The translations under genes and the position numbers were made by a program. Source: Anseranas semipalmata (lineage: Eukaryota; Chordata; Aves; Anseriformes; Anseranatidae). From it: a stretch of 64,000 nucleotides of DNA. Each line of letters starts with the position of its first letter. The first letter of the stretch is position 1. Location of the stretch: contig VXAA01001518.1 of the NCBI GenBank assembly GCA_013399115.1, forward strand, positions 545,281 through 609,280, in the 5' to 3' direction. The notes under the pieces were generated by a model. It ran no database searches, was not told the DNA's origin, and worked only from the letters and a program-made list of their open reading frames with translations. Shown here piece by piece: positions 26,565-40,533 of the stretch.

Positions 26565-29498
26565 CTTTGCTTTCTTTGAAACATTATTTAAGGTTTAACA
26601 TATTGGGTTGCTCCCGCCTCCTAGACTTACTGTAGAACTTTGGAGGAAATTATTTCTCCCTCACTGAATGGATTTCTCTGTCCCTGCCTGTAATATAGTG
26701 ATCCATAGAGACCTTACACCTGTTGATCCTGATTGCAACACCACCAATTACCAACAGTTCCTGAAGCATCCCTTTCATACAGTCACACATAATGCTGATT
26801 TATGCCAGCAGAGCAGTTTTCCTGCCCTCAGTGCTGTTGGTGCTCTTGCACTCCCACCAGACTGCTTGCTGTGCTTGTCCCTGTGTGCTTCAGGAAAATC
26901 TGCAGCTCTTCTGAGTAGCTCAGCTATAGATAGAGAGTTCAGAACAAATGATCCCCAAGGCCAACACATTCAACGTAAATCTGCACCTCAGCTGACTGGG
27001 AACAGGAATGCAGCAATGGCCATGTTTGCTCAATAAACATAAAATGTATGAAAATGGTCATGAGAAGCTGTCTAGGAAATAATCCTCTAGGTCTCTGCTG
27101 CAATAAAGAGCAATTAAGTTATTTCCAGCTACTCGGCAATGGTGAAATTCAGCTCACCAGCTACTCAACTAAATTCATTTTATAAGCATGGGTAAGAGGC
27201 AGGCATTTCCAGAGGATGATCCACCCCATCCTAAGGTACGAGTCAAAAACAGACTTCCCTCTGCAGGTCTCTCTCCATTTACAGCAGAGCCACAAGAGTA
27301 CTTAGACTTGATCCTAACTTTTATCAGGCTAAGAAGTCAGGAGAGATGAACCCAGCCTCAGTGAAGGATGGAAGCACAAAGCTAGCTGACTGGTATTGCC
27401 ATGCCTGGCTTATGTTGGCACCTTCACTGGGATGTCCTGCAGGTTAACAAACATACAGAGCTCAAGTGCCCTACCAGGGATATTAAGGACCACTAGTGTA
27501 GTTTTTAAGTGCAGGTCACACGTACACAGAACACCCAAAAAGCAACCAGAAATGTCTGTACCCCTTTCTGATGAGTCTGGGCTCGTGCTCCTTTCTCTTA
27601 CTGTTTTGGGTTTTCTAGCTTTCATTCAGATAATTTGAAAAGAGACAAGAACAGGAGAAAAGTATTTCAAGAGATGTATATATCCTAGGATTAATAACAG
27701 AGAATGAGAAGTGTTTCTAACCCAGATTCATTTCTTCCAAGTAAATCAAATTATGGAGGAATTCATGAGGGTGTAATAGCAAAGTGTAATTGCTATTAGA
27801 GAGCTCTTTTCTTTGGAGGAGATTCAATACTCCTCGTGCTGGACATGCTGCATTTCTGAGTGGCCCTCCCTACTTTGTTCCTTTGGTATCACCTCATTGG
27901 TGATACAGCTCTGTCAAGTGAAGTCTTTCGAGAGGAGGAGGCTGGAGGGAAAGTGGAAAAGGGTGTCCCTCCACCTTCTGCTTTCCCTGCACATCCCTCC
28001 CAACCAGCCCACTCCACACCAAACCTTCCCTCCTAGACTGTATTTCACCTTCACTTGCTTTCCAAGTCTCTGTATTCTTTGTCTTATCTTCAAGCTCTTC
28101 AGTGCTCAACTGACTCTTTCACTGTCAAGGTCAAACTCTTGCTTTGTCCATCTCAGATCCCAGCGCAATTTCTCTGGGAAAAGAGGGATGGATTTACTGT
28201 CCAGCTCAGTCCCAGCACAGCTTTGTCCCTGGTTGTCCTAACCTGCACCAAGGACACAGTGGTGTCCTTGAAGTGGCCGAGTAATACCCATGTTGACTGT
28301 GACTACACACCTCCCTTATGTGGGGAAAGGTATTGTTGGAAGATAGGGGTTACAGGCAGCACAAAGAGGGCTGCAAACAATGGCAAATAATTTTGGGGCA
28401 CAGCTGACCTATCTGCCCTTTAATTATCCCCTCCACCAGCAGCAGGATTGCAGGCACAGCAGGGAAATAGCTTTGGCACTGACAGCGCAGGCAGTGGGAG
28501 GTGAATTGATGGGTAGACCCCAGCTCTGTGAGGTGGATGCAGGGGTGCAAGATGGATAAAGGGCACAGGTGGATTTGGGTGCCCAGCCTGGGGACTGGTG
28601 ACATGGTTTGCTCGGCAGGAGGGGAAGCCCTGCAGTGGCTGGCTCAGCACAACTTGCTGTCGGTGACGCTGGTTCGCCTTCCTCAGGGAATTAATGTCAG
28701 CAGGACCTCTCAAATTGTTCCTAAGCCTGGGTGTGTAAATCTAGACAGTCATTCTTAAAATACTGTTGTCCTCTTGTTTCCAGCAGGCACAGAGCCTCAG
28801 CTCCCTCCCCACCAGTCTGCTGTCCTTTGAGCTTGTGCTTTGTCCTGTCCAGGATGGAAAGCCCTGAAAGCAGTCACCTTGATCTCAGCACTTTGCTTTT
28901 CACAGCTTTTTCCTGTGAGTGGAGCTTCTCTGTTAGCACAGAGCAAAAAGTCAGGCTGCATCCCAGCACCCTGGTCCCTAAGTCCCCCAAGATGAAGGAT
29001 GACTGCACAAATAATCACCACAGACCAGGAGTTTCCCCAGCCCACCATGAATGGATTCATGTCTGAGGGATGGCTATGGGCAAACTGACCAAGTGGGGAG
29101 TGTGCTTTGTAGGGTACATAGTAAGAAAGTGGTCAATGATGCAAAAGAAGTAGGCTTTGTAGCAAACGCAAAATAAAAGTGGGGCTATGGAGCAGGGTTC
29201 CCTAAAGAGCCTAAAAAAAGGGAGCCAGGAGGGAGAAAATACAGGGTGAGGGGTGATGAAGGCATCAGTTGTACCCGGGAAAGGATGCAGTTGCATCCTG
29301 TGAGCCACCAAGCAGTCTGACCGTGCCATGCCCAGGAGCGCGCAGCACTGCGGGCCTGCCCCCTCCCACACCACCTCGCTCCTCCCTGCCTCCCCGGCAG
29401 CACCGAGCAGCGAGGAGAGTGCTCCCGGCCAGCTTCAGCTACCCTAAGCTCACCCCCACAGAAGAAGGGGAGTTTTCAAGCATTTCTACCCCCAAAAG

Positions 29499-29763
29499 TC
29501 ATAGAATCCTAGAATCTCCTGAGTTGGAAGGGACCCACAAGGATCGTTGAGTCCAACTCCTGGCTCCACACAGGACCACCCAAAAATCAGACCATGTGTC
29601 TGAGGGTGTTGTCCAAACACTTCTTGAACTCCAGCAGGCTCAGTGCCATGACCACTTCCCTGGGGAGCTTGTTCCAGGGCCTGACCACTCTCTCAATGAG
29701 AAATATTCCTAACATACAACCTGAACCTCCCCCAATGGAGCTTCATGCCATTCCCCTGGGTCA
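29499..29763 (-). repeat. CR1 LINE 3' end (minus strand)
   Basis: The reverse complement ends in the CR1 tail (ATAGAATCCTAGAATC on the plus strand at 29500-29515). It carries the CR1 3' UTR and ORF2 C-terminus, read here antisense (for example TTCTTGAACTCCAGCAGGCT at about 29620-29639). It is 5'-truncated at about 29763 and lies in PTCHD4 intron 1. Confidence 0.92.
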
Positions 29764-30116
29764 CACTTCACACCATGCCTGCTCCCAAGCAACTGGTTTG
29801 CAAGCCCTGTGCAGCTGCACTGTGTCACCCTAGATATGTGTCTACCTGTGTGGGGTGTTTCAAGCCCCATCCTCATTTCTGGGGGTCTCCTCGCTGTCCT
29901 GGAACAGGTAAACATGCAAAGGGTGTGCAGCGTGGGAGAGGGAAGGGGTAGCATGAATAACTCCAGTGCTGTCTCTGGTCTGGAAAACAGCAGGGACTGG
30001 GTTTGCAGCTGAGTGTTTTAGTTTCAATGTGCACAGGGCCATGTCTTGATTACTGGAGATTTTTGAACAGGGACATATTCCCCCATCTGCACTGTTTGCA
30101 GCCCAGCTTGATAATC

Positions 30117-30179
30117 AGTGGGACTAGGTGATCTTGAAGGTCTCTTCCAACCTAAAGGATTCTGTGATTCTGTGATTCA
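30117..30179 (+). repeat. CR1 LINE terminal fragment
   Basis: About 60 bp of CR1 3' UTR (GTGATCTTGAAGGTCTCTTC) ending in two GATTCTGT units and GATTCAT. It lies 350 bp from the minus-strand copy at 29499 and in the opposite orientation, so it is probably a separate insertion. Confidence 0.85.
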
Positions 30180-30814
30180 TACTGAAGTGCGGTGATTTCC
30201 TCCACAACTGTTTTTCTACCCCAGGACCTCCATGTTTCTTCACATCACCAAGCAGGACAGAGTTTATATTTTTCATATTTTCAAATCCTACTTTATGACA
30301 GACTTCCACAAGGAGGTGCCACATGACTTTAGGAATTCTGCATTGCATGGTACAGTTGTGGCCCTCCAGCTGTGCAAGCTGGGACCATTTCTATGCCTCT
30401 GGCAGGTGCTAAGCCATGAAGAATTCAGCTACTCAGGTCCAATTTAAAAAGTTGAGCTTTTTTTCCCTTGTCTTGTGCATAGCTGCTGCTCATCCCAAAG
30501 GATTTTCTTTGTGCCAAGGAGAAACATAGGAATGAATCACTAAGGAGGGAGCACTGGCTCAAGGGAGATGTGCAAAACAGCAGTGCTTGGATATATACAA
30601 TTAACCTATAACACTAACGCATGCAGGCATATCAAGGAAGAACACGGTTGCCATCTTTCATATTTGGCAAACTCTAGGAATCTAGAGCATGAATATTTTA
30701 TATTAAAGAATATTTCATATTAATTCTGATATCATATGCAGATCAAATAATGTTAAAAATGTTCAAAGGAAAGCAAGAAAATTACAAATAGTATAAAAAG
30801 ACAATAAATGTTTT

Positions 30815-30870
30815 TTTTGATGCAGACCAATGGTCCATCTAGTCCAGTTTTCATGTCTAAGGCATGATGT
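30815..30870. repeat. Possible old amniote interspersed repeat
   Basis: GACCAATGGTCCATCTAGTC at 30826-30845 resembles the start of an old, widespread reptile/bird interspersed repeat (GACCAAAGGTCCATCTAGCC type) known to me from other amniote genomes. The similarity is short and from memory, so it is weakly supported. Confidence 0.3.
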
Positions 30871-31272
30871 ACCAAGATAGTGTGTTCCATGATACAGTTG
30901 GAAGATGCTTTTGGGGGTTCCATGGGTATTGTGGATCTTCCTACTCTTTAACAAAAGAAAGACTAAAACGAGCTGCTGGAAGGATGGAGAAAGAATGCAA
31001 CAGTCCAATTTTTAACAAAGAAATCCTCCTCCCAAATGCTGGGATTTGAATGAAATTCACAACAATGTATAAGCAAGGTTAATGAATTAAAGCTGTCTTG
31101 CCTCCAGTGACATCCAAGAACATTTTGTTATTTCAAGATGGTCATGGCTTTCTCCACATGGGTGTAAAGAGGACAATATTCCACCAAAATGTTTTCTGTC
31201 TCTGGTATTGGCTTAATCTTAAAGCGTTTCTGAAGGCCATACAGTTATAGGCTAAACAAGAGCCTAATTCCT

Positions 31273-31277
<5 letters not shown>

Positions 31278-31320
<43 letters not shown>

Positions 31321-31333
31321 AAAAAAAAAAAAN
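31278..31333 (+). repeat. Poly(A) 42 nt plus 12 nt, ending in a single N
   Basis: A run of 42 A (31278-31319), one C, 12 more A, then N at 31333. I see no AATAAA signal shortly upstream, so it is not clearly the tail of a retrocopy. Confidence 0.9.
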
Positions 31334-34300
31334 ATCAATAAAATCTTTTTCCTGCCTTCTTTCTATATCAACAAAAGCAAAAAGGAACAAAACTGTAAAA
31401 CTCCACCATACACTCACATAGCCAAGCTAAAAGGTTTCTGGGGGACAATAATTGTCCCTAAAAGGAGACCTAGAAAGGGGTCACAGGTTTTTGCTGACAG
31501 GTTTGTAGGCCCTCTGGCTTTGTGTGCACTGTGTACCTTTTCTAATTGTTTTCCCCACATTGCTTTGTCCAACACACACAAGAAATGGGAAGAAAAAAAA
31601 TAAAAAATGACAGGAAGCAAAAGGAATTGGATCTGCCTTGTTTTATTACTTCATATGATGGAAATGTTAAAAAATAAACAGCAGAGAATAAGAAGTGGGG
31701 AGTAAAGCAGATTCACAGGAATCACTTAAGCTCTTGCAATCTGAACTTTTAATAATGACACAGAAAAGAGTGCTTTTTTCTTTTTAAATTATGTTTTATG
31801 TTGGCAAACATCTCTTTAATTTTCTCTTGTCTCTACTCTTCCCAGTTTCTCTGGGGACCAGCAGCCAAAGTACTGAAAGGCTGCGATAATGTTTTATCAA
31901 AGGCAAGGAAAAAAGAAACACTGGAAATCACAGAGCCAAGTGTGATGTGGCAAGATTTTGAGGCTAGTGTGGCTTTGAGGTTAACTTCCAGCTAAGCAGC
32001 TTGCAGGCTTAGCTAAGCCCAGGCTTTGAATGCAGGGTGCTGCTTGCTCTCACCCCAAGTCCTGTTCAGGAGCTGCCATTCATGCAGTACTCCATAAGGC
32101 ATAGCAAGGTACTGCAAAAAGCAGCTACACTTAAAAACATGTTATGCTTCTTGCTGAAAATGTCTCCTTTTTAAAGAGATAATTAATCAGTTTTCTCTCT
32201 CTCTCTTTTTTTTTTTAACCTCAAACTTGGCATTGTGAAGCCATTTCACTACTCTGAAGCATTCCCCCTCCCCTCCAGTGCACACTGTTTTTTAATGAGT
32301 TTGGCCATTTGGTAGCTGGAGAGAGCCAGAAAAATGTCTCTTTTCAGATGTTTTGGAGTTTTTTGATTTTCTAAGGTTGGTCCAGAATCTGGAAAGGGAT
32401 AGTGGGAATGAGACATTTAAGTAGGCCAGTATTCATACACTAAAATACAACTTTTGCTGTGATTCTGGATCTGCATAAGAGATAGCTGACTCCCACCTAA
32501 GGTATTTTGGAATTCAATACATTCAAGGAGATTTTTCACTCCCACATATGAATATAAGCAGGTAGTTTTTACATTAGCGAAATCTGTCTCAAGATCACCT
32601 TGTAAAGCATTCCCTTCTTGATAAAAATCTTTTGTTTGTAGTAGCCCATAAACCTGAAAGTGGTGTTATGTGATTCTCTAACATGCTTTCTTTAATTCTT
32701 ATTCCAATCTGAAAAAAATAAGTAAAGCTCATGGTATCTTCTTCACTTTGGGCTTCTTATTGCCTCCCATCACTGCAGAGGTCTACCATGGGAAGTTTGC
32801 TGACATTACAGGGCCAGCATTTCTTTATTTTTTGAACCATACTGTGTGGGACAGGGTGCTTCTCATGCTGTATCAGACAGCACAGAGCACATTTGCAACG
32901 ATAAACAAGTGTTAAACAACAGCGTGTAACAACCTGAAAATTTTGCATCAGCCTGAAACCTTCATCTAGAGATTGCAGGAGCTGGTAACAGTTGTCGTTA
33001 TCAAGCTCCACATGCTGGGAGCAATTCATCTTGATGCAGCATTTGCGCTGCTGAGGCCAGAGAGGAACCACAAGAGGTACAGAAGATGCTGAGATCTCAG
33101 TTCAGACCATAGTCACTGGTCATCATGAGGTTCTGGCATGGCCCAAGACCCTACTGTACAAGGTGCTGAAGCTGCCCATGCTTCAGAGGTCTTCCCTTCT
33201 GATGTTGGAGTCTCCCTAGTTGCTGCATTTCATGGTATAAACTGGTGATGCTGCCAAAAGAGGGGTCCCTTCCCTCTCCTTCCCAAGCCTGCACCTCATT
33301 TCCACACAGCTCAGGAGGAGCAGCTCCTGAAGCATGAGGTGAACTGAACTGGAGAACTAATCCAGGTTTATGCAAAACTCAATGAGAAGGAAAAGAAAAA
33401 AAATTCATTCCCTCCTTGCTGCCAGCTGGCTCAGGGTTTCTTTAATTCTTGTGCTCAAAGCTGGTAGTTCAGTGGTGGTGTCAGCTCTGCAACACCTGAA
33501 TAATTTCATCCTCAAGGTGGCTGTATTTCATGGCTGAGTATTTGTCCTTTCGTGTGAGTACACAGCTGCTATTAACTTCAAGCAGAGTTTCTGATTTGGA
33601 TGTGTCTCTTCAACCAGAACAAGACTCTAAACATGAAAAGTCAAAATTTATTCTCTGAAGCCCTAAGTCACACTGCCTAATGAAACCTGCCTGGTTAGAA
33701 ATACCAGGACCACCAGGCTGCCTTCTGAGGTAGATGAGAAAAATGGGGTTCCTCCAGAGGCCAGTTTCAGTCTTAGATGGGCTGAGTCTCATTCCTGGGG
33801 GTCTTAGTCCTCCTAAAGCCTATGATTTCTCAAATCCCGATTTAAATACCTTCATTGAATACTTAATGTTGAGTTATATGTGTTCTTAGATTTATATGTT
33901 AATGTAGTACTATTGTTAAGAATGAGTTTAAGATATCAAGTAGGAAGAATATTTAGCTATGGTGTGTAAGTATACACTTAAATAAGAAGTGTATTCATTG
34001 TATATAATAATAGTAATAATAGTTTTATTTTAATATTATTATAGCCTATACAACTTGTCTGGGATATTTCCCTGCAAGACATCAAAACTTTTTCCCCATA
34101 TAGACATTTTAAAGTTACTTTAGTGCAATACATATTTAAAATATATATATATATTTAAAGTCCCCTGGAGCGCAAAGTGATTTTGCAATTTATATTAGTA
34201 TAATCTATTTGCAAAATTTAGGTTGTGGCAGAAAAGGTAAGGATTGGCCTTTTAATTTAGAAGAAAAATGCTGCAGATGGTGGGACCTTGTGGTAATTTA

Positions 34301-37001
34301 GACACTTTTGGATTTTAAAGAAATAAATATTTAGGGAAAAATCTGATAAAATAAGCCAAAGAGTAATCACATGGTAAAGCACTGCCAGAGGATAGAATCT
34401 CAACATCTGTCTTCTGAGCACTCTACAAAAGCTCAGTCTCATGAAATAAACAGGCAGTATCTGGCAATCTATTTTGTGTGAAGATGGCATTTAATTCTGG
34501 TTCCTCCGGTGAAAGCTAAATCCTTATTCAGATAAATATATTTTAGATCCTTTGCAACTGTCCAATAATAATTTCCATAAAAGTCTTCCAAAACCTTGTC
34601 AGAGATTTGGTGTGATACAAAGCTGTAATGAGCTCAAGAAGAAACTTCGAATTTCCCTATGAAATGATTCTGGGAATTTTTCTCTCAAGTTAATGCAAAT
34701 ACAGATTATTCCCTCGGTCATTCAGAAACACTTCACCTGACATGAGCCTTTGCTGTAATGATCTCCAGATTTAGTATATTCCCATGCTTATGGAAATTTG
34801 ATGTGATTTTATTTTATTTTTTCAAATGAACGTGTAGTGGGATTCAGCTGCCTAATTTTAAACGACTGAAAGGTAAATGCATAATCAAAACATTCTCTCT
34901 CATCCGTGATGTCTCCGAAGAGGAAGTGTATTTCCTTCTGCAGATGTTTAGAAAAAGTGAAATGCATTGCTTCTGTAGGTTCGCCGTTCCCTTCTCTGAC
35001 TACACATTGGGTCCAATTTAAATTAGAAGCTGAACATAAAAGGGCTCTAATTAGAAGAAATGTATCCCATCTTTGGTATTTGGACAAGTTTTCCACAGTG
35101 ACTCTCTGTATGGGTGTCCACAACCCACCACATCATGCAATCTTAGTGGCAGGGCAGGGTCCCAGCCTGACTCTGAAGACCAGGTACCATCCACTGTAGC
35201 AAATGTCCTGATGCTGTGGATGTTTGTGAAGAGAAGGAGAAGAAATGGCCTGACCCCACAATCCATTCCGCAAACATCACCAACATATTCCTGGAGACTT
35301 GTGCTGCCTTTGGTCTGCAATTGCATTCAATTTGGACCAAAATACAACGGAAGGGATCCAGCTGAATAGTTTTTAACTATGCTGCTCAATTGAGTTTTAA
35401 GACTGTCTGCTACAAGATTTTTTCTCTGGCACAACCAGAATCTCATTAGTGAATGACAAAATTCAACAGGGAAAACATGGAGCCAATTTGTGACATCAGG
35501 CTTATGAGGGTTTTTCAATCTGAAGTGCTAGGGAATAATGCACAACATGGCAAAACAGCTACAAGGCTGGCCCATCAAAAATCCACAGTCAGCACAAAAA
35601 TCCAGAAGAAAACTGATTTCATTTTAGATAGATAACAAAAGGACCAAGACAAAATAAAAATGTATCAAGGCTTCCATGATTATTTAAAGTATCAGTTACA
35701 ACCTCCAAAGCAATGTTCAAATTCAATGTATGGAGTGATATTTGTCCTGCAGAACTTGGTCTCTAATAAGACGAAGGATGAAGGACAACACTGAGTAGTG
35801 AAATGTCCATACTTGCCAAGCAGCGTCAGAGTCAGAATTAAAACTAAATGCCTTCTCCACGGGGGCTGTAAAATCCTGACTTTAACGTCAACTTTGTCAT
35901 TGACTTTGGTCATATAATTTAAGCACTGTATCTGCGATACAACATTTGCAAAACTCAGCTAATAGGAATCTGTTTCAAGGGACAAACCCAGATTGCCCTG
36001 TAGGGACCAGAGTGCAACCAAAACTCTGCAGAAACATGTTTTATTTTCTGCTCAGGTTCCTAACTGCTCCAGTTGTGTCTGCGTAAATTCTCTGACTCAG
36101 CTGGTGCTGACAACTCCTCCTTGTTTAATATTATCTGTGAATTCCATTTCTGTGCAATTCAATTCCACTTCCTGATAATTAATAGAGATGTTAGATGAGA
36201 CCAGACCTAATGCAAATTCTCAAGATACCATGCAAGTTACCTTCCATAAACTTGTTATATTATCATTTATCATGATTCTTTATTTACAGTCTTTCAGCCA
36301 GTTTCCAACCCACATGACTGATTTCCCATCCAAGCCAATCTGAATTAGTTTTTCTATTAGGATTTCCCCATAGTAGCCAGGAAATGGGCTAGGATGACCC
36401 TATAAACCTTTTACATCTTTGACCTCTTGATATTACACAGAAGCATGAGATTGCCCATAAAACTCCAACACCTCTTTGACTGAATTTCTCCAGCTGCACC
36501 ATAGCACTCCTCTGTGATCAAAAAATTAATGTAAGGGTGAGGAGGATCTGAGTTGAAGCAGAATATGAATTCTTGAATATGTGGTCCTGTACCAAAATCA
36601 CAACCCCGCTCTTCAAACTGTTCCTTCACAAAACAGCTGTCCTTTCTGTCCCCTGTTTCCTGCTTGAAGAGGTTATAGGAAAGAGCCAGTTCAAACTGGT
36701 CCTATGGTTTAAGGATGCATTTGATACTTTGAGTTTCATCTTGGGCTATTCTGTATCCTGGTTACCTTTTATTTAGCAGCTTTAAAGGAAGTGAAAAAAA
36801 ATATAAATCCTATTCTGCCTTTATTTTTCCCTGCCATTTTTGCTACTTCAAACATTAGTTGGGTTTTCCAACAAAAAAAGTATCAGCATCATTCCTGAAG
36901 GAGCTTTGTACAGATCTGTTAAGTAGTGACAAATGACCCATTTTAACTCTCTTTTTGAGATGAATATTCTGATGAAAAGATCATTGAACATATGCTATTA
37001 C

Positions 37002-37050
37002 AGTATTTGGCATTTATATAACACATTTTCCCTTTAAGGATGCACTCCTT
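37002..37050 (+). repeat. Possible MIR-like fragment
   Basis: TTGGCATTTATATAACACAT followed by TTTCCCTTTAAGGATGCAC partly matches the MIR start pattern seen at 55124. Weak evidence. Confidence 0.25.
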
Positions 37051-40000
37051 TTCCTCCCACCTCAAAAATCTTACACTAGAGCCAAGATGGAAAAAGTTGC
37101 AGTGATAAAAGCTTGATTCTCTTAGGAGGAAATAAAAAAATCTTTTCTTTAAAATTAAATTCTTCAAAAAAAAAAATCATGAAATACTTCAGGAGAGCAG
37201 GGAGCTCTTAAGCTTGTCAAGCCTGTGAATTTATTTTTGGGTATATACCTAAAGCCTAATACTTGTGCTAATCTTGAAGCCTGCGGAAAGAACGGGTTGG
37301 AGAGACATTTTTAAACATTCAGAAACGCTTATATTTCTTTGCTCGTGCCCCAACTTCCTATGCAATTTACAACGATAAATGTGTGTGCATCAAATGGGTG
37401 ACCAGTGGGTTTTATTTGCAGAAGGAAAATAAGTTACAGACAGGATAATTAATGTTTGTTAACAAAGGAGCACCACTTGTAGAACACCTAATACCACACT
37501 TTCCAACTGCTCCTGAAGAGAAGTGTGTTTGCCATTTGGATCCAGAACAGTGTGTGGTGCAGTCTCTTTTGGGGGCAGTTTTGCACTTATATGTGAATAG
37601 AACCTCACTCAGTAGAAAAAGAGTCAAGAATGCGAGCAAACTGAGTGTGGATGTTAAGAAGAAAAATTAACATGCATATTTTCATGTTGCATCTGGTCAT
37701 CATTGAAATTGTTAATGTATTTAGTTAATGAATCAAGATCTACTCTAGGAAACCATCCTGGAAAACAGCTAGGAAAAGGGTGATTTGTATTTAAGTCTCA
37801 GGCCCTGTCAAACAAGAGAGTGCATTGCATAATGAAGTACTGTTAACAGCATCTTTCTTCTTAACAAACTGCAAATTGTTTTACAAATTAAACCCTCTTG
37901 GAAGGGGGTGAGGATCACTTGGCTCACCAATACAGTCGGTCTCCAGTGAAATATAGCATTAACAGGAGCCAGAGTGTCCTGATGGGGGCATATTCATGTC
38001 CCTGGGGACTGGTTGTGTCCTTGGCTATGCAGCAAACCTGCCTGGCAGAGATGGAGGGAGGCTTCCTTTCTCTGTAATTTTCAAAAAAGAGCAAGCTCCC
38101 CTTCCCCAGAGTTCCATATTCACTGCATGAAAAAGTTCTGAGAGTTATTTCTTTTTGAAATGTGGGAAAACAGTTCATTTAAAAATAATATTTTTATCCT
38201 CTATTCTCTAATCTACAGAATATTACAAGAGCAAATTACTTTTGAAAAATTTTGAAATAACACTTGAAAGAACTACTGCAACACAAAAAATACAAGTATT
38301 TTGTTGGGGGCACATCCAAGTGAAACTGTCGGACCCTGCCCTTCACTTTTCTTCCTCCAAGACAAAAACTAAAGGCAAGGTAGGCTTTATTTCACAGAAG
38401 CTTTTATTTTCAGGAGTACTGTAACTTCTCATAGAAAGAGATTCAGATGAAATTTTATGGGCCTGTCCTACAAGCAGCATAGATATGTGATATCTCACAG
38501 AAGTAGCAAAACAGTCCGTGGTCACTTCTGAATCATACTACCCTTTATGTAGCTGTTCATACATGTGGAAAAACACACCACGTATACGGAAAGAATGACG
38601 CTTCTCCAGCAGAATGACAACGTTTGTGTAACACTGTTAGGAACAGCTACACAAGGTGCAAGAAAAGTGAGACCGTCTTACACATGGGCAAATTTTCTGT
38701 CTTGCTTAGGCTTCTAACTTGTGCACAAGTTTTAGGTGCCCACTGAAACAGTCCTATAAGTGATCTTTATGTTCCCTGTATATTGTGGAAGGATACAGAT
38801 TAGGCATTTAGGCTATCCTGTGGAGGTATTCAATGGCTTCACCCAGGTCTCCCACTGACTGCACAAGGAACTTAATTGAGGTGGACTGATTTATCAGGTG
38901 CTTAATCTTTAATCCCAAATTGCGTACCCTAGGAAGGAGGGCTTCCTTGCACTTTAATCCTCTGGGATATGGCATTGCATTCAAAGGCATGGGACAGGCA
39001 GGCAGGACAGTCCTTTGCCTTCTCAGATGCCCTCAGAGCATCTGGCACCCTAAAGCAATCTGGCTTTAGGGCTGATGCAATAGGTATTTTTAAAGAAAAA
39101 CTTTTCTGGGAGAAGCCGAAACATCTGCCTTCATATGAATTTAGGAAGCTTTACACACCTATGGCACCAAATGACTTTTTCCATCTTAGTTGTAGCCCAT
39201 TACCAGAACAAGACCTTTCTGCACTAAAAGCCAGGTAGTAATGTACCAGTCTCAGCACCTGCGATTCCACGGCAGCTCCCTGGCTGCAGTACCAATTTGC
39301 CAGCAGAGTGCACTGGGGGAGGGAAAAATTGGGGCCAGAAATGCAAAACCAGGGAGAAAAGCTGATTTGGCCATCTCACAGTCTTCTGTCTGTGAGAGGG
39401 CTGACCAATGTCTCACAGAGCCACTGCTGGACATGCAGAGCTGGCCTTGTGCAGGAACTACCCACCAATGGGTGAGCGGGGTCAAAGAGAACAAAATCTG
39501 CAGCAAAATCTCTGTGCCATACCAGAGTTGCCCACTGACAAATTATTCCATTTGTCCTTGAGCTGGTTCCACACTAATTCCTTATAGCTGGAAATCTTCC
39601 TGCTGCCACCAGGTCACACTTGCTAGTGTGATCAAAGACCACCTCCAAGCATTTCACCCAAAGCTCCTGCTCCCCAGCGACACAACCAGCGTAAATGTGA
39701 GACTAATATATGTGCCACTGCATGTGATCATCTCTGCAATACCCAAGAGCACTTCCACTGCTCTCTCCCTTTGCAGGATGCCTCATGGCCCCTCTGCCAA
39801 GAAATTCCTTCACTATCTATTCTCCACATGAACCTCTTGAACCTAGGTAGGTAGGAAAACAGAGATCAGGAGTAAAGCAGTGAGCGATAGAGGTATAAAG
39901 ACTTTATAGCTTGCCCTTCTGCCTCCCGTTGTCTTGCTCTCTCTTTTCCATCACACACAGCACTTGCTTTCCTAAGTTGTTGAAGACTTTGTTACATATG

Positions 40001-40452
40001 TATTTAAAGCTATCTTTTCAGCTCAAGTCCCAGCCATGCATAGCATGCCTCGCTGTTTGCACCAGGAGTGTGCAATGGATGTGGGGTCTGCATGAATTAA
40101 AGGCTTTCTGTGGAAATCCACGATTGTGGTTTCAAAAACTCACTTAATTCCTCAGAAAACCAGTCAGCAGTTTTTTTCACCATTACTTCTGTAATGAACT
40201 AGGCAGAACTCTGCATACGGCTCTTTTATCTCTTAAGATCTGGCAAAGTTCAATACAGTTTTTGTTCTTAGTTTAGTATTTTCATAATATCCAGCACAAC
40301 CTCACATACATAATTTGTTGTTTACTAAGATATGTATGTAACACGTATACACGCATATACATAAAGGACATTAAATAACATAAGAACTTTTTTGGACATA
40401 TTCTTTTTACAGTGCTTCTCCCACTTTTACCACAGAATATATATTTAGCAGT

Positions 40453-40496
40453 TAATGTTGTTTTAAGTATCTCCTAATGTTGTTTTAAGGATCTCC
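40453..40496 (+). repeat. 22-bp tandem duplication
   Basis: Copies at 40453-40474 and 40475-40496 (TAATGTTGTTTTAAG followed by T/G ATCTCC) differ at one base. It runs directly into the (TCTCC)n array. Confidence 0.95.
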
Positions 40497-40533
40497 TCTC
40501 CTCTCCTCTCCTCTCCTCTCCTCTCCTCTCCTN
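40497..40533 (+). repeat. (TCTCC)n pentanucleotide array ending in a single N
   Basis: About seven perfect units, then N at 40533. The true length is unknown because the N marks an unresolved join. Confidence 0.9.

Noticed and set aside
27813..28390. Overlapping plus-strand frames of 142 and 111 codons
   Set aside because: They are in different frames, have no domain, and lie in intronic DNA of PTCHD4 on the opposite strand. A non-coding transcript cannot be excluded, but nothing supports a protein.
31278..31332. Long poly(A) as the tail of a processed retrocopy
   Set aside because: There is no polyadenylation signal within the preceding 40 bases and no coding or transcript-like sequence upstream.
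32757..33375. Two minus-strand frames (104 and 74 codons) close together that might be exons
   Set aside because: No usable splice signals link them in a consistent phase, and neither resembles a known protein.
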